DNA from: Polaribacter sp. BM10
GTDB taxonomy: Bacteria > Bacteroidota > Bacteroidia > Flavobacteriales > Flavobacteriaceae
Assembly (NCBI RefSeq): GCF_002005425.1
Contig: NZ_CP019704.1
Coordinates: forward strand, 1,570,001 to 1,634,000
DNA length: 64,000 nt
Reading direction: 5' to 3'
Both the position numbers and the translations under genes were made by a program. Below are positions 52,822-62,498 of the stretch, piece by piece; position 1 is the stretch's first letter; every line of letters begins with the position of its first letter. Below the pieces are notes generated by a model, which saw only the letters and a program-made list of their open reading frames with translations, was not told the DNA's origin and did no database searches.

Positions 52822-53099
52822 GACATTTTTTTAAGTGTTACGTACATGCCGTAAAATACACTAATAAAAATCTTTAAACCCCAAAAGTTTTTCCATTTTC
52901 CTTCAGAAAAATTTGTTGTATTCACTTTAGCAAAATCGCCTGAAAAAATAGCACTAGAACTATTAATTAATAAACTAATTATGGTTACTAAAACAAAAAA
53001 AGGAAGCGCCACTTTTAAAAAGTTAATCCAAAATATTTTAGTTTGTAATTTAGCTGCAACAATTTTAGCACCAGCTACAAAATTCTTAAAAAAACTCAT
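52818..53099 (-). CDS. Small membrane protein
   Basis: A 93-residue protein of unknown function. A short amphipathic N terminus (MSFFKNFVAGAKIVAAKLQT) precedes one strong transmembrane helix (FLKVALPFFVLVTIISLLIN, about 28-47) and a second hydrophobic stretch near the C terminus (FWGLKIFISVFYGMYVTL). It starts 1 bp after the stop of the MazG-like gene, so it is co-transcribed with it. No family is recognised. Confidence 0.65.
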   Translation of the reverse strand: MSFFKNFVAGAKIVAAKLQTKIFWINFLKVALPFFVLVTIISLLINSSSAIFSGDFAKVNTTNFSEGKWKNFWGLKIFISVFYGMYVTLKKMS

Positions 53100-53100
53100 T

Positions 53101-53427
53101 TTATTTTAATTTGTCGTTGTTATGATGTCTATCGTGATCTCTTTTAGTTTTAATATCTAACTTTTTTTCAAAAGCATCTTGTAAGTTTATTCCGGTTTGA
53201 TTTGCCAAACACAAAACCACAAACATTACATCTGCTAACTCTTCACCTAAATCTTTATTTTTATCAGACTCTTTTTCGCTTTGTTCTCCATATCTTCTAG
53301 CAATAATTCGTGCGACTTCACCAACCTCTTCTGTTAACTGTGCCATATTTGTAAGTTCATTAAAATAACGAACTCCATGATTTTTAATCCAATCGTCTAC
53401 TTGTTTTTGTGCGTTTTCTATATTCAT
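53101..53427 (-). CDS. MazG-like nucleotide pyrophosphohydrolase
   Basis: A 108-residue all-alpha NTP pyrophosphohydrolase. The metal-binding motif is E-E-x-x-E in LTEEVGEVARIIARR followed by GEELADVMFVVLCLAN (E-x-x-D), the usual MazG/dUTPase-like set. It probably hydrolyses a non-canonical nucleotide triphosphate. Length matches the single-domain form of Bacteroidota. It precedes the small membrane protein gene and follows the peroxiredoxin-like gene in the same direction. Confidence 0.9.
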   Translation of the reverse strand: MNIENAQKQVDDWIKNHGVRYFNELTNMAQLTEEVGEVARIIARRYGEQSEKESDKNKDLGEELADVMFVVLCLANQTGINLQDAFEKKLDIKTKRDHDRHHNNDKLK

Positions 53428-53466
53428 TTCTACTTATAATTTTTAATGAATTATTTAAATTTTAAT

Positions 53467-54021
53467 TTATTTCCATTTAATTCCGCAACCAACACTTGGT
53501 TTTTGATGCTCTAAAACGGGCTTATTATCTAATAAATTTTGTATTGCTGCTCTAATATCTTTACCCGTTAATGGTTCGCCATTTCCTGGTCTAGAATCGT
53601 CTAGTTGCCCATGATAAACTGCTTTTAAATCTTTATCAAAAACATAAAAATCTGGCGTACAAGCAGCATCATATGCCTTGGCTACTTCTTGTGTTTCATC
53701 AAATAAATACGGAAATGGGTATTTTAAATCCTCTGCAACTTCTTTCATAAACTTTGGCGCATCTTGCGGATAATTTATTATTTCGTTAGAACTAATCGCA
53801 ATAAAACGAATTCCTTTTTCTTGAAATTCATTGGCCATTTTTATCAATTCTGGATTTACATGAATTACAAACGGACAATGATTACAAATAAACATAATTA
53901 CCGTACCAACAGATCCTTTTGCACTTGATAAGCTCACATAAGAATTATCTACAGTATTGATTAAGTTAAAATCTGGCGCTATTCTTCCTATTAAAAACTC
54001 GTTAGATTCTGCTCTTGCCAT
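53467..54021 (-). CDS. Thioredoxin-like (peroxiredoxin-related) protein
   Basis: A 184-residue thioredoxin-fold protein of the AhpC/TSA-like PRX_like1 group. The active site is FICNHCPFVIHV (C-x2-C), after GTVIMF on the central strand. TPDFYVFDKDLKAVYHGQ with the cis-Pro loop follows. The C terminus has VGCGIKWK with a further Cys. No signal peptide is seen, so it is cytosolic. It may reduce a disulfide or peroxide; the electron donor is unknown. It is the gene before the HI0933 flavoprotein in genome order, both leftward. Confidence 0.88.
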   Translation of the reverse strand: MARAESNEFLIGRIAPDFNLINTVDNSYVSLSSAKGSVGTVIMFICNHCPFVIHVNPELIKMANEFQEKGIRFIAISSNEIINYPQDAPKFMKEVAEDLKYPFPYLFDETQEVAKAYDAACTPDFYVFDKDLKAVYHGQLDDSRPGNGEPLTGKDIRAAIQNLLDNKPVLEHQKPSVGCGIKWK

Positions 54022-54055
54022 TTTATAATTTTTTATGATTTTTTTTGATAAACAT

Positions 54056-55270
54056 TTACTCTTCTTCTGCTAATGCTTTTGCACAGATAAAGCCACCTGT
54101 CCAAGCATTCTGAAAATTAAAACCTCCTGTTACTGCATCAATATTTAAAACTTCGCCTACAAAAAACAAATTTTTATGCTTTTTACTTTCAAAACGTTTA
54201 AAATTAATTTCTTTTAAATCGATTCCGCCAGCAGTAACAAATTCATCTTTAAACGTAGTTCTGCCATTTGCATTGTAAATACCATTTGTTAACTCTTTAG
54301 CTAACTTTTCTAATTGTGCGTTGTTTAAATCTGCCCAATTTTGAGTTTTAGATATCGATGCAAACAATACAAAACGTTCCCATAATCTTTTAGATATCTC
54401 TGTAAAAGGTGATTTTAAAATAACCGTTTTTCTAGGTTCTTTCTTTTTTAAATTTAAAAGCACATTTAAAACTTTATCTGTTGGTCTAGACAACCAATTT
54501 ACAGCAACATTGTATTGGTAATTTTTGTCTGCTAAAAGTCTTGCACCAAAAGCAGATAATTTTAATACTGCAGGACCGCTTAAACCCCAATGCGTTATTA
54601 ATAATGGCCCAGAAGCTTCTAATTTAGAATCTATAATGTTTACAGTTGCATTTGGCACAGAAGTTCCTAATAAATCGACCAATCTTTTATCGTTTATATT
54701 AAATGTAAACAAAGATGGAACTGGCTCTACCACTGCATGATCTAAGGTTTTGCATAAATCCCAAACTTTTTTAGAACTTCCTGCTGCAACCACTAATTGA
54801 TCTGCTTTAAAAACTTGTTCTTTAGTGTTTATAATCCAATTATTATTTTCTTTAGAAACTGAATTTACACCAGAATTTGTCAACACTTTAATTCCTAAGT
54901 TACTAACAGATTTTTGAAAACAATCTATAATTGCCTGACTTGTATTTGCTTCTGGAAAAACACGATTATCATTTTCAATTTTTAAAGGAACACCTCTATC
55001 ATCAAACCACTCAAAGGTATCACCTGTCATAAATTGATGAAAAGGACCTAACAATTCTTTTTCTCCTCTCGGATAAAACTTAACCAGTTCTTTAGGTTCA
55101 AAACAAGCATGTGTAACATTACATCTTCCGCCACCAGAAATCTTAACTTTTTGTAAGACATCTTTTCCTTTTTCAAGAATAGTAATATCTAAATCAGGAT
55201 TATTTTCTTTTGCATTGATTGCTGTAAAATATCCTGCTGCACCGCCACCTATTATTACTATTTTTTTCAT
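54056..55270 (-). CDS. HI0933/BaiN-family flavoprotein
   Basis: A 404-residue NAD(P)/FAD-dependent oxidoreductase of the HI0933 family. It starts KKIVIIGGGAAGYFTAINA (FAD loop), with KISGGGRCNVTHACF near 43-57 and YPRGEKELLGPFHQF, which are family signatures. VTAGGIDLKEINFKRFESK, then LFFVGEVLNIDAVTGGFN near the C terminus complete the FAD site. Homologues include bile-acid-related reductases; the substrate here is unknown. It is cytosolic. The same leftward strand holds the GHMP kinase and HMGR upstream. Confidence 0.93.
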   Translation of the reverse strand: MKKIVIIGGGAAGYFTAINAKENNPDLDITILEKGKDVLQKVKISGGGRCNVTHACFEPKELVKFYPRGEKELLGPFHQFMTGDTFEWFDDRGVPLKIENDNRVFPEANTSQAIIDCFQKSVSNLGIKVLTNSGVNSVSKENNNWIINTKEQVFKADQLVVAAGSSKKVWDLCKTLDHAVVEPVPSLFTFNINDKRLVDLLGTSVPNATVNIIDSKLEASGPLLITHWGLSGPAVLKLSAFGARLLADKNYQYNVAVNWLSRPTDKVLNVLLNLKKKEPRKTVILKSPFTEISKRLWERFVLFASISKTQNWADLNNAQLEKLAKELTNGIYNANGRTTFKDEFVTAGGIDLKEINFKRFESKKHKNLFFVGEVLNIDAVTGGFNFQNAWTGGFICAKALAEEE

Positions 55271-55343
55271 TTTATATTTGTTATAAATTCAAAAAATCTA
55301 TGAGATTAAACTTGAATTACGTATTTAATTAATGTAAATGATT

Positions 55344-56273
55344 CTATGTCAAAATCATTTCTGAATATGAAAGAATTGTTTTGTAACCTTTGCTTTTAAA
55401 ATAAGCCGGTGTTTTTTCGTTTCCTGTAACTAATATAAAATCTCCGCCCCAAGCTCCTAAACTTTTAATAGCACCAAAATAATCTGGAAATAATTTTTCT
55501 TTAACCGGTGTAAGTTTGATAATACTACTAATAATATTTTCGTGTTCTACTATTAAATTTTCGAAATCTTGTAGAACTTTAGATTGAACAAACTCCTCAG
55601 AAATTTGAGAAATCCTTTTAATTTCTTTATCAAAATTTAAATTACTTTCTCTAAACTTTGCAATACCTTCTTTAGAATCTTGTTTCTGATTTAAATGCAC
55701 AAAAAACAAATTTTCTTTAAATTCTGGATTGAATTCTATTTGCTCTACAACTGGTTTTTCTGCTTTAATTTTATAATAAATTGGCGTATTATTTTGAGCA
55801 CAAGCAATATCATAACCACTTCCCTTAAAAGAATTCCATAACAAATCAAAAGCATTTACATTTGCCCAACTAGCAATAGAATTAATTAAAGTAGATGATG
55901 TGCCTAAACCCCAATTTCTAGGAAAAGTAAGCATTGTTTTTACAACAAAACCGTGTTCGACTTCTAAAAAATTTTGATTTAATTTCTTTGCTTCTCTTAA
56001 AATATCTAATAATGTTTCAGCAATAATGTCTCCGCCACCCTCTTTTTCTGAATTAAATGTGCAATTAACCAATCGCATTTTTTTCAAATCAAAAACTGCT
56101 TCAAACCAGCATTCTCCTTTGTCTGTAAAACTTCCCCAAATTAATTGCGGTTCTTTTATTTGATCGACAATTAAATCTTGCCCAAACTTAGTAGGTAACG
56201 CTAAAGATTTTGCGCCATCTAAGACTAAATATTCACCTGTTAATAACAGTTTTCCGTTTGAGTAATAATTCAT
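55344..56273 (-). CDS. GYDIA-family GHMP kinase (mevalonate-pathway type)
   Basis: A 309-residue GHMP-superfamily kinase of the Bacteroidota GYDIA subgroup. It has YYSNGKLLLTGEYLVLDGA at the start, the ATP-phosphate loop WGLGTSSTLINSIASW near 139-154 and FKGSGYDIACAQNN, which gives the group its name. It probably phosphorylates mevalonate or phosphomevalonate. The ATG overlaps the last base of the HMG-CoA reductase gene, so the two are translated together, which supports a role in the mevalonate route to isoprenoids. Confidence 0.88.
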   Translation of the reverse strand: MNYYSNGKLLLTGEYLVLDGAKSLALPTKFGQDLIVDQIKEPQLIWGSFTDKGECWFEAVFDLKKMRLVNCTFNSEKEGGGDIIAETLLDILREAKKLNQNFLEVEHGFVVKTMLTFPRNWGLGTSSTLINSIASWANVNAFDLLWNSFKGSGYDIACAQNNTPIYYKIKAEKPVVEQIEFNPEFKENLFFVHLNQKQDSKEGIAKFRESNLNFDKEIKRISQISEEFVQSKVLQDFENLIVEHENIISSIIKLTPVKEKLFPDYFGAIKSLGAWGGDFILVTGNEKTPAYFKSKGYKTILSYSEMILT

Positions 56274-58000
56274 TAAACTAAATTAAATTGTTTAAAATGA
56301 TGTGTAAAATGTTTTACATGAAACTTGCACCAATATTGGTAATCTAATTCTCCAAAAAATGGATGATTCTCTGTTGCATTTGTTTTAAAATGAGTTTCAA
56401 AATTCTCAATTTGCAATATCAAATCTTCGATAGAATCTTTTAAGGTAGAAAACTTTGCAGGAACTGGTTCTTCTGATAGCATCGAAGCTTTAAAACCAAC
56501 TTGTAATTCGTTATCTGTGTCTAAAAAAGCTTTTCTTCTAGATGATTTTTCTTCTTCAACAAAAAAATCTGCATCTATTTTGCCGTTAGAAACCTTTAAT
56601 AACAACGCCAAATGTTCTACCATTTGTTGTCCATTCATTTTACCAAAAACGGCAGGAGTTTCTATTTCTAGACTGTTAAGTAAACCTCTTAAACTAGATT
56701 CATTTTTAAAATCTACCCAATTAATAGATTTTTTTTTTATTTCTTCGAACTTAGATACAACCGCAGCATGCGAAACTGTTTTTCCTTCGAAATAATTTAC
56801 AATAATCTCTTTTTCTTCTGCATTAGCACCTAATTGATTTAAGATATTTTGTAAATGCATTTTCATGTGACCGTGCTGAATTCCTTTTGTTGTAAGCGCT
56901 CTTAAAGCTGCAAAATTCTGAGCCAAACCAGCAGTTGCTATAATTTGCATTAATTCTTTTGCAGACGGTTTTTGCAACATCTCTAAAGATAATTTTGCTA
57001 ACGGATGTAGTGCCGTTAAACCACCAACCGTACCTAATGCTAAAGGTAAATCTATCCAAAATCTAAAAGTTCCGTTATCTATCGTACAATGAGATAAACT
57101 TGTATATTTTCCGTCTTTTGCAGCATACGCATGCACACCAGCTTCTACAGCTCTAAAATCGTTACCAGTAGCAATTACAACCGCATCAACTCCGTTCATA
57201 ATTCCTTTATTATGCGTTACAGCTCTGTACGGTTCTACTTCGGCAATTTTAACAGCTTGATAAAATTTCTCTGCAAATTTCTGCGGATTTTCTACACCCA
57301 AATCTTCAATCTTACAACTTACCTCTGCTCTAACTAAACATTCGGGTACATAATTAGATAAAATACTCATTACGATTTCAATTTCATCACTTCTAAACTT
57401 AGCCGCAATAGCTTCTAAACAAGAATTAATAAAATTAGCGCCCATCGAATCTTTGGTTTCGAAAGTAATATGTAATTGATAGTAATTTTCTAACTGATCT
57501 GTTTTATCAATTAACTGTATATCTAAAATTCCGCCACCACGTTTTTCCATATTTTTAGTTATGGATGCAGTTGCCGCATACAATTCGGTTTTATTTTTAT
57601 TAAAATAAGAAGTTAAATCTTCTTTATTACCAGCAAACATAAAATGTACTTGCCCAATTTTTGTAGTACCTAAAACGGTTGTTTTAAATCCGCCTTTTGT
57701 ACTCCAGAACTTAGCTACCAAAGAAGCTGCAGCTACAACAGAACTCTCTTCGGTTACCATTGGCACAACATAATCTTTATCGTTTATAAGAAAATTTGGC
57801 GCAACACCCATTGGCAAATAAAAGTTAGAAATAGTATTCTCTATAAAATCGTCGTGCAACTGTTGTAGTTGTGCATCAGAATTCCAATATTGTTTTATAA
57901 TATCAACACTATTTAAATTATTATTAAAATAATTTTCTACAATCCAATTGATCTTTTCTTCTTTTGTTAATTTAGAAAAACCCTTTATTTTCTTACTCAT
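56273..58000 (-). CDS. Class II HMG-CoA reductase fused to a DUF1569/DinB-like domain
   Basis: A 575-residue fusion. Residues 1 to about 420 are class II (degradative-type) hydroxymethylglutaryl-CoA reductase: ENTISNFYLPMGVAPNFLI, DSMGANFINSCLEAIA, ATGNDFRAVEAGVHAYAA (nucleotide site) and AGLAQNFAALRALTTKGIQH with the catalytic GHM. Residues ~430-575 form an extra helical domain with MNGQQMVEHLALLLKVS and a tail HVKHFTHHFKQFN, the pattern of the DUF1569/DinB-like family, whose histidines bind a metal. No stop or frameshift lies between the parts. It reduces HMG-CoA to mevalonate; the extra domain's job is unknown. The kinase gene follows by a one-base overlap. Confidence 0.88.
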   Translation of the reverse strand: MSKKIKGFSKLTKEEKINWIVENYFNNNLNSVDIIKQYWNSDAQLQQLHDDFIENTISNFYLPMGVAPNFLINDKDYVVPMVTEESSVVAAASLVAKFWSTKGGFKTTVLGTTKIGQVHFMFAGNKEDLTSYFNKNKTELYAATASITKNMEKRGGGILDIQLIDKTDQLENYYQLHITFETKDSMGANFINSCLEAIAAKFRSDEIEIVMSILSNYVPECLVRAEVSCKIEDLGVENPQKFAEKFYQAVKIAEVEPYRAVTHNKGIMNGVDAVVIATGNDFRAVEAGVHAYAAKDGKYTSLSHCTIDNGTFRFWIDLPLALGTVGGLTALHPLAKLSLEMLQKPSAKELMQIIATAGLAQNFAALRALTTKGIQHGHMKMHLQNILNQLGANAEEKEIIVNYFEGKTVSHAAVVSKFEEIKKKSINWVDFKNESSLRGLLNSLEIETPAVFGKMNGQQMVEHLALLLKVSNGKIDADFFVEEEKSSRRKAFLDTDNELQVGFKASMLSEEPVPAKFSTLKDSIEDLILQIENFETHFKTNATENHPFFGELDYQYWCKFHVKHFTHHFKQFNLV

Positions 58001-58133
58001 TTTATATGCTATAAACTATCAGCAACAAATATAATTCAATCCGTTAAAACATTATGCAATATTCAAGTTTTCTCAATTTTTAAAACATTTTTTGCGGATT
58101 TTTACGTAAACTTGACAAACTTTTATTAAAACG

Positions 58134-60362
58134 ATGTCTATAATGAAAAAAATCTTCATTTTAGCAACTATATCTCTACTTGTTAGTTGCAAAGAAAAAA
58201 CCACAACATCAACTAATTACACAACAGGAAACAAAGAAATCACTTTAGAAGAAATCTGGAATGGCACTTTTTCGGCTAAAAGAATGAATGCTTTAAATTC
58301 TATGAATGGTGATTTTTATTCTTTACTAAATACTGATGATGAAGGAAATACAACTGTAGATAAATACAGTTATAAAACTTTAGAAAAAGTAGAAACAATA
58401 GTAAATAGCGCTAGTTTAAAGGATTTAAAAAGTTTTGATTCTTATAATTTTAATGCAGAAGAATCTTCTGTTATTTTAGGAACAGATTTTAAAAAAATCT
58501 ACAGACGTTCTTTTACAGGTACATTTTATTACTATGATATTAATTCTAAAAAATTAACTTTAATTGGTAAAGATATTCAAGAGCCTACTTTTTCTCCGGA
58601 TAGTAAAAAAATTGTCTACGCAAAAAATAACAATATTTATATTTTAAATCTTACCAACGGAAATAAAGTAACGCAAGTAACCAAAGATGGTAAATTTAAC
58701 AATGTAATTAACGGAATTACAGATTGGGTTTACGAAGAAGAATTTGGTTTTGTTAGAGCTTTCGAATGGAGTAAAAACAGTAAACATTTAGCTTTTTTAC
58801 GTTTTGATGAGAGTGAAGTTCCTACTTTTTCTATGGATATGGTTGGTACTGCCAATTATCCGAATCAGCAAGTATTTAAATACCCAAAAGCTGGTGAGAA
58901 AAATGCTGAGGTTACGTTGCATATGTTTACGCTATCTTCTAAAAATACAAAAAAAATAGCTTTAGGTAATTACGAATACATCCCTAGAATAAAATGGTCT
59001 AATGATGATAATATATTAGTGGCAACAACCCTAAACCGTCATCAAAACAACTTAAAACTACATAAAGTTAATGCTTTAAGAAGCAGCTCTAGTTTATTAT
59101 TAGAGGAAACTGACAAGGCGTACGTAGACATTACAGACAATCTTACTTTTTTGAATGATAATAGTTTTATTTGGACAAGTGAGAAAGATGGATTTAACCA
59201 TATTTATCATTATGATTTCTCTGGAAAATTAATCAATCAGATTACAAAAGGAGATTGGGAAGTAACAAATTATTACGGTTACAATGCATCTAAAAAAACA
59301 ATCTATTATCAATCTGTAGAAAATGGATCTATAAATAGAGGCGTTTATTCTATTCAATTAGATGGAAAAAACAAAAAACTTTTAAGCAATAAAGAAGGAA
59401 CAAATTCTGCTTCATTTAGCAAAAATCTAAACTACTTTATCAATACATTTTCTTCTTCAGAAATTCCACCAATATATTCTTTATACACTGCAGAAGGAGA
59501 AATGTTAAAAGTTATTAAAGATAATTCAGAACTAAAAGAAGATTTATCGGCATATAAGATGAGTCCGAAAGAATTTTCTACCATTTCTATCAACGGAAAC
59601 GAATTAAATATGTGGATGATTAAGCCTGCAGATTTTGATGAAAATAAAAAATATCCTTTATTAATGTTTCAATACTCGGGACCAGGATCACAACAAGTTG
59701 CTAATAAATGGAATGCAAGTAACGATTATTGGCACAATATGTTAGCCCAAAAAGGGATGATTATTGCCTGTGTAGATGGTAAAGGAACAGGTTTTAAAGG
59801 AAGTGATTTTAAAAAATCTACGTATTTAAATTTAGTTAAATACGAAACTGAAGATCAAATTGCTGCAGCAAAAAAATTGGCAAACCGCTCTTATATCGAT
59901 GAAAATAATATCGGTATTTGGGGTTGGTCTTTTGGCGGACATATGAGTACAAATTCACTTTTAAAAGGAAGTGATATCTTTACAACTGCAATTGCGGTTG
60001 CACCTGTAACTTCTTGGAGATTTTATGACACTGTTTATACAGAACGCTTTTTAAGAACACCACAAGAAAACCCTGCTGGTTATGATGATAATTCGCCTGT
60101 TAATTATCCAGAAAAATTAAAAGGAAATTATTTACTGGTTCATGGTACAGGAGACGATAATGTACATGTACAAAATAGTTACAGAATGATAAATTCTTTA
60201 ATTGATGCGAATAAACAATTTGATATGTTTATCGTACCCGATAGAACACACGGCATTTACAAAGGAAAAAATACGCGTTTAAATTTATATACAAAAATGA
60301 CAAATTTTGTAGAAACGCATTTAATTAATAAATCAAATTCAACAACAAAAATTAAAGGATAA
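58134..60362 (+). CDS. S9-family dipeptidyl peptidase (DPP IV-like), lipoprotein
   Basis: A 742-residue prolyl-oligopeptidase-family protease. The start MSIMKKIFILATISLLVSCK has a lipoprotein signal with Cys near 19; the inner ATG at 58143 is an equally likely start. A beta propeller occupies about 30-470. The alpha/beta-hydrolase domain follows with the nucleophile Ser in GIWGWSFGGHMST, Asp in HGTGDDNVH and His in DRTHGIYKGKN. Such enzymes release dipeptides after Pro or Ala in the periplasm. The peptide transporter begins 2 bp after the stop, which links peptide cleavage to uptake. Confidence 0.95.
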   Translation: MSIMKKIFILATISLLVSCKEKTTTSTNYTTGNKEITLEEIWNGTFSAKRMNALNSMNGDFYSLLNTDDEGNTTVDKYSYKTLEKVETIVNSASLKDLKSFDSYNFNAEESSVILGTDFKKIYRRSFTGTFYYYDINSKKLTLIGKDIQEPTFSPDSKKIVYAKNNNIYILNLTNGNKVTQVTKDGKFNNVINGITDWVYEEEFGFVRAFEWSKNSKHLAFLRFDESEVPTFSMDMVGTANYPNQQVFKYPKAGEKNAEVTLHMFTLSSKNTKKIALGNYEYIPRIKWSNDDNILVATTLNRHQNNLKLHKVNALRSSSSLLLEETDKAYVDITDNLTFLNDNSFIWTSEKDGFNHIYHYDFSGKLINQITKGDWEVTNYYGYNASKKTIYYQSVENGSINRGVYSIQLDGKNKKLLSNKEGTNSASFSKNLNYFINTFSSSEIPPIYSLYTAEGEMLKVIKDNSELKEDLSAYKMSPKEFSTISINGNELNMWMIKPADFDENKKYPLLMFQYSGPGSQQVANKWNASNDYWHNMLAQKGMIIACVDGKGTGFKGSDFKKSTYLNLVKYETEDQIAAAKKLANRSYIDENNIGIWGWSFGGHMSTNSLLKGSDIFTTAIAVAPVTSWRFYDTVYTERFLRTPQENPAGYDDNSPVNYPEKLKGNYLLVHGTGDDNVHVQNSYRMINSLIDANKQFDMFIVPDRTHGIYKGKNTRLNLYTKMTNFVETHLINKSNSTTKIKG

Positions 60363-60364
60363 TT

Positions 60365-61873
60365 ATGTTAGACAAAGGAGTTAGTACAGCTACTGAAGAC
60401 CCACAAATGTTTGGTCACCCAAAAGGGTTATTTTACTTATTTTTTGCAGAATTATGGGAACGTTTTAGTTTCTACGGAATGAGAGCGTTACTTACGCTAT
60501 ACATGGTAAACGAAATCTTTAAAGCAATTGTAGAGAGAGATGCAGCTACAGCAGTAGTTTATGCTTCTTATGGTTCTTTAGTATATGCATCAACAGTAAT
60601 TGGTGGTCAAATTTCTGATAAAATATTAGGAATGCGAAGTTCTATTTTCTTAGGAGGAATTTTAATGGCCATTGGTCATTTTGTTTTAGCTATAGAAAAT
60701 GATATAGCATTTTTCTTAGCACTCGCGTTAATTGTTGTTGGTAATGGTTTTTTTAAACCAAACATTTCAACATTTGTAGGTGCACTTTACAAAGAAGGTG
60801 ATGTTAGAAAAGATTCTGGTTTTACCATTTTCTACATGGGAATTAACATTGGCGGCTTTGTTGCTCCTTTACTATGTGGCTGGTTAGCTGCAGAATATGG
60901 TTGGCATTATGGTTTTGGTTTAGCTGGTATAGGTATGATGGCAGGTTTAATTTTCTTTTGGAGCGGTATTAAAAAGAATGTTTTTGGAGACAAAGGTATG
61001 CCACCAAGTCAAGAAGTATACGAAAAGAAAGTTGCAGGTATTCCTCAAAAAACTTTGATTCCAATTATAGCTGTTTTATTTGTGCCAGTGATTGCTTATT
61101 TACTTTCTTCTTGGCAAGCGAATTATGTTAGCGGAATCTTTAAATTTATTGGTTTTGCAGTTTTAGCATACTTAGGTTATATTATGTATAGTTTAGATAC
61201 TGTTGCACGTAAAAAGTTATTTATGGCAGTTTTAATTACATTTTTCATGACATTATTCTGGGGTTTCCATGAATTATCTGGAAGTGTAATTACACTTTTT
61301 GCATCTAGAAATGTTGCCTTAGAGGGTATAATGAGTGCTAGTCAAACAAATGCATTAAACTCTATGTTTATTATCATTTTAGCAATTCCTATTTCTTTAC
61401 TTTGGGGTTATTTATCTAAAAACAAATTAAACCCTAGAACGCCGTATAAATTTGGTTTAGGTTTATTATTAGCTGGTGCAAGTTTTTACATTTTATCTAT
61501 TAGTGGCGCTAGCGCAGATGAAAACGGAATGGTACCATTTACTTATTTACTAGTAATGTATTTTATTATTTCTGTAGGTGAGTTATTTATGTCTCCTGTA
61601 GGTTTATCAAAAATTACAGATTTATCACCAAAAAATATTGTTGCTTTTATGATGGGAGTTTGGTTCTTGTCTTCTGCATTTGCATTTCAAATTGTAGGTT
61701 TTATTTCTGAACAATTGGCAGTAGAAAGCACAGATGCTAATGTAGGTGGTTTAGAAACATTAGGAATTTACACGGACGGTTTCCATTTAATTGCACTATA
61801 TGCATTAGGAGCAGGAGCAGTAGTTCTATTGTTTTCTCCGTTAATGAAAAAATTAATGGGTAACGTACATTAA
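60365..61873 (+). CDS. POT-family proton-coupled peptide transporter
   Basis: A 502-residue MFS protein of the POT/PTR2 family with about 12-14 helices. The family signature is FYLFFAELWERFSFYGMRAL in helix 1 (E-x-x-E-R-F-x-Y-Y-like) and FYMGINIGGFVAPLLCGWLA in helix 5. It imports di- and tripeptides with protons across the inner membrane. It is co-transcribed with the dipeptidyl peptidase just upstream, so the pair forms a peptide-use unit. A terminator follows. Confidence 0.95.
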   Translation: MLDKGVSTATEDPQMFGHPKGLFYLFFAELWERFSFYGMRALLTLYMVNEIFKAIVERDAATAVVYASYGSLVYASTVIGGQISDKILGMRSSIFLGGILMAIGHFVLAIENDIAFFLALALIVVGNGFFKPNISTFVGALYKEGDVRKDSGFTIFYMGINIGGFVAPLLCGWLAAEYGWHYGFGLAGIGMMAGLIFFWSGIKKNVFGDKGMPPSQEVYEKKVAGIPQKTLIPIIAVLFVPVIAYLLSSWQANYVSGIFKFIGFAVLAYLGYIMYSLDTVARKKLFMAVLITFFMTLFWGFHELSGSVITLFASRNVALEGIMSASQTNALNSMFIIILAIPISLLWGYLSKNKLNPRTPYKFGLGLLLAGASFYILSISGASADENGMVPFTYLLVMYFIISVGELFMSPVGLSKITDLSPKNIVAFMMGVWFLSSAFAFQIVGFISEQLAVESTDANVGGLETLGIYTDGFHLIALYALGAGAVVLLFSPLMKKLMGNVH

Positions 61874-61890
61874 TAAAAAAAATACTTTAA

Positions 61891-61925
61891 AAAAACCTCA
61901 TAAATTATGTTTATGAGGTTTTTTT
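61891..61925 (+). terminator. Intrinsic terminator after POT transporter
   Basis: Stem AACCTCATAAA (extended by A/T) and complement, loop TTATG, followed by a T run. Confidence 0.88.
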
Positions 61926-61977
61926 ATACCTAAAAGTTTATTTGTAAGTTTGGTATTATAATTGCTAATAATAAATT

Positions 61978-62496
61978 ATGAGAAAATTAATCTTCATTTT
62001 AACGTTAACATTAGTATCATTGTCTTTGCACTCACAAGACAAAATTAAATGGTTGTCTTTTGAAGAAGCAATTGCATTAAATGCAAAAACACCTAAACCA
62101 ATTTTAATTGACGTGTATACAGATTGGTGTGGTTTCTGTAAAAAAATGGATATTGAAACGTATTCTAACAAGACTATTATCAAAATAATTAATGATAATT
62201 TTTACGCAATTAAGTTAAACGGAGAAGAGAAAAAAGATATAACCTACAACGGTCATACTTTTAAATTTCAGAAAAGTGGTAGAAGAGGATTTCATCAATT
62301 ACCAGCTACTATAATGAACGGAAAACTATCGTATCCATCAACCATATTTCTATCTGAAGATGAAGAATTACTTCAAAACATACCTGGTTATCAACAAAAA
62401 GAAATGTTTGAAAAAATATTAGTTTATTTTTCTGCAGATAAATACAAAACTACCAATTGGAAAGATTTCGATAAAGACTTTAAAAGTAGCTTGTAA
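61978..62496 (+). CDS. Exported thioredoxin-fold protein
   Basis: A 172-residue secreted thioredoxin-like protein with a signal peptide ending SLSLHSQ. The active site is TDWCGFCKKMD (C-x2-C, near 46-49). KLNGEEKKDITYNGHTFKFQ and the cis-Pro region HQLPATIM are also seen, as in DUF255/thioredoxin_7-like periplasmic proteins. It probably reduces or isomerises disulfides in the periplasm. It is transcribed alone and converges on comEC, with 2 bp between stops. A possible -7 box TAAGTTTG lies about 25 nt upstream. Confidence 0.86.
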   Translation: MRKLIFILTLTLVSLSLHSQDKIKWLSFEEAIALNAKTPKPILIDVYTDWCGFCKKMDIETYSNKTIIKIINDNFYAIKLNGEEKKDITYNGHTFKFQKSGRRGFHQLPATIMNGKLSYPSTIFLSEDEELLQNIPGYQQKEMFEKILVYFSADKYKTTNWKDFDKDFKSSL

Positions 62497-62498
62497 TT

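Noticed and set aside
55336-55360. Inverted repeat AAATGATT/AATCATTT at the GHMP kinase stop
   Set aside because: It is short and AT-rich and overlaps coding sequence; chance occurrence is likely.
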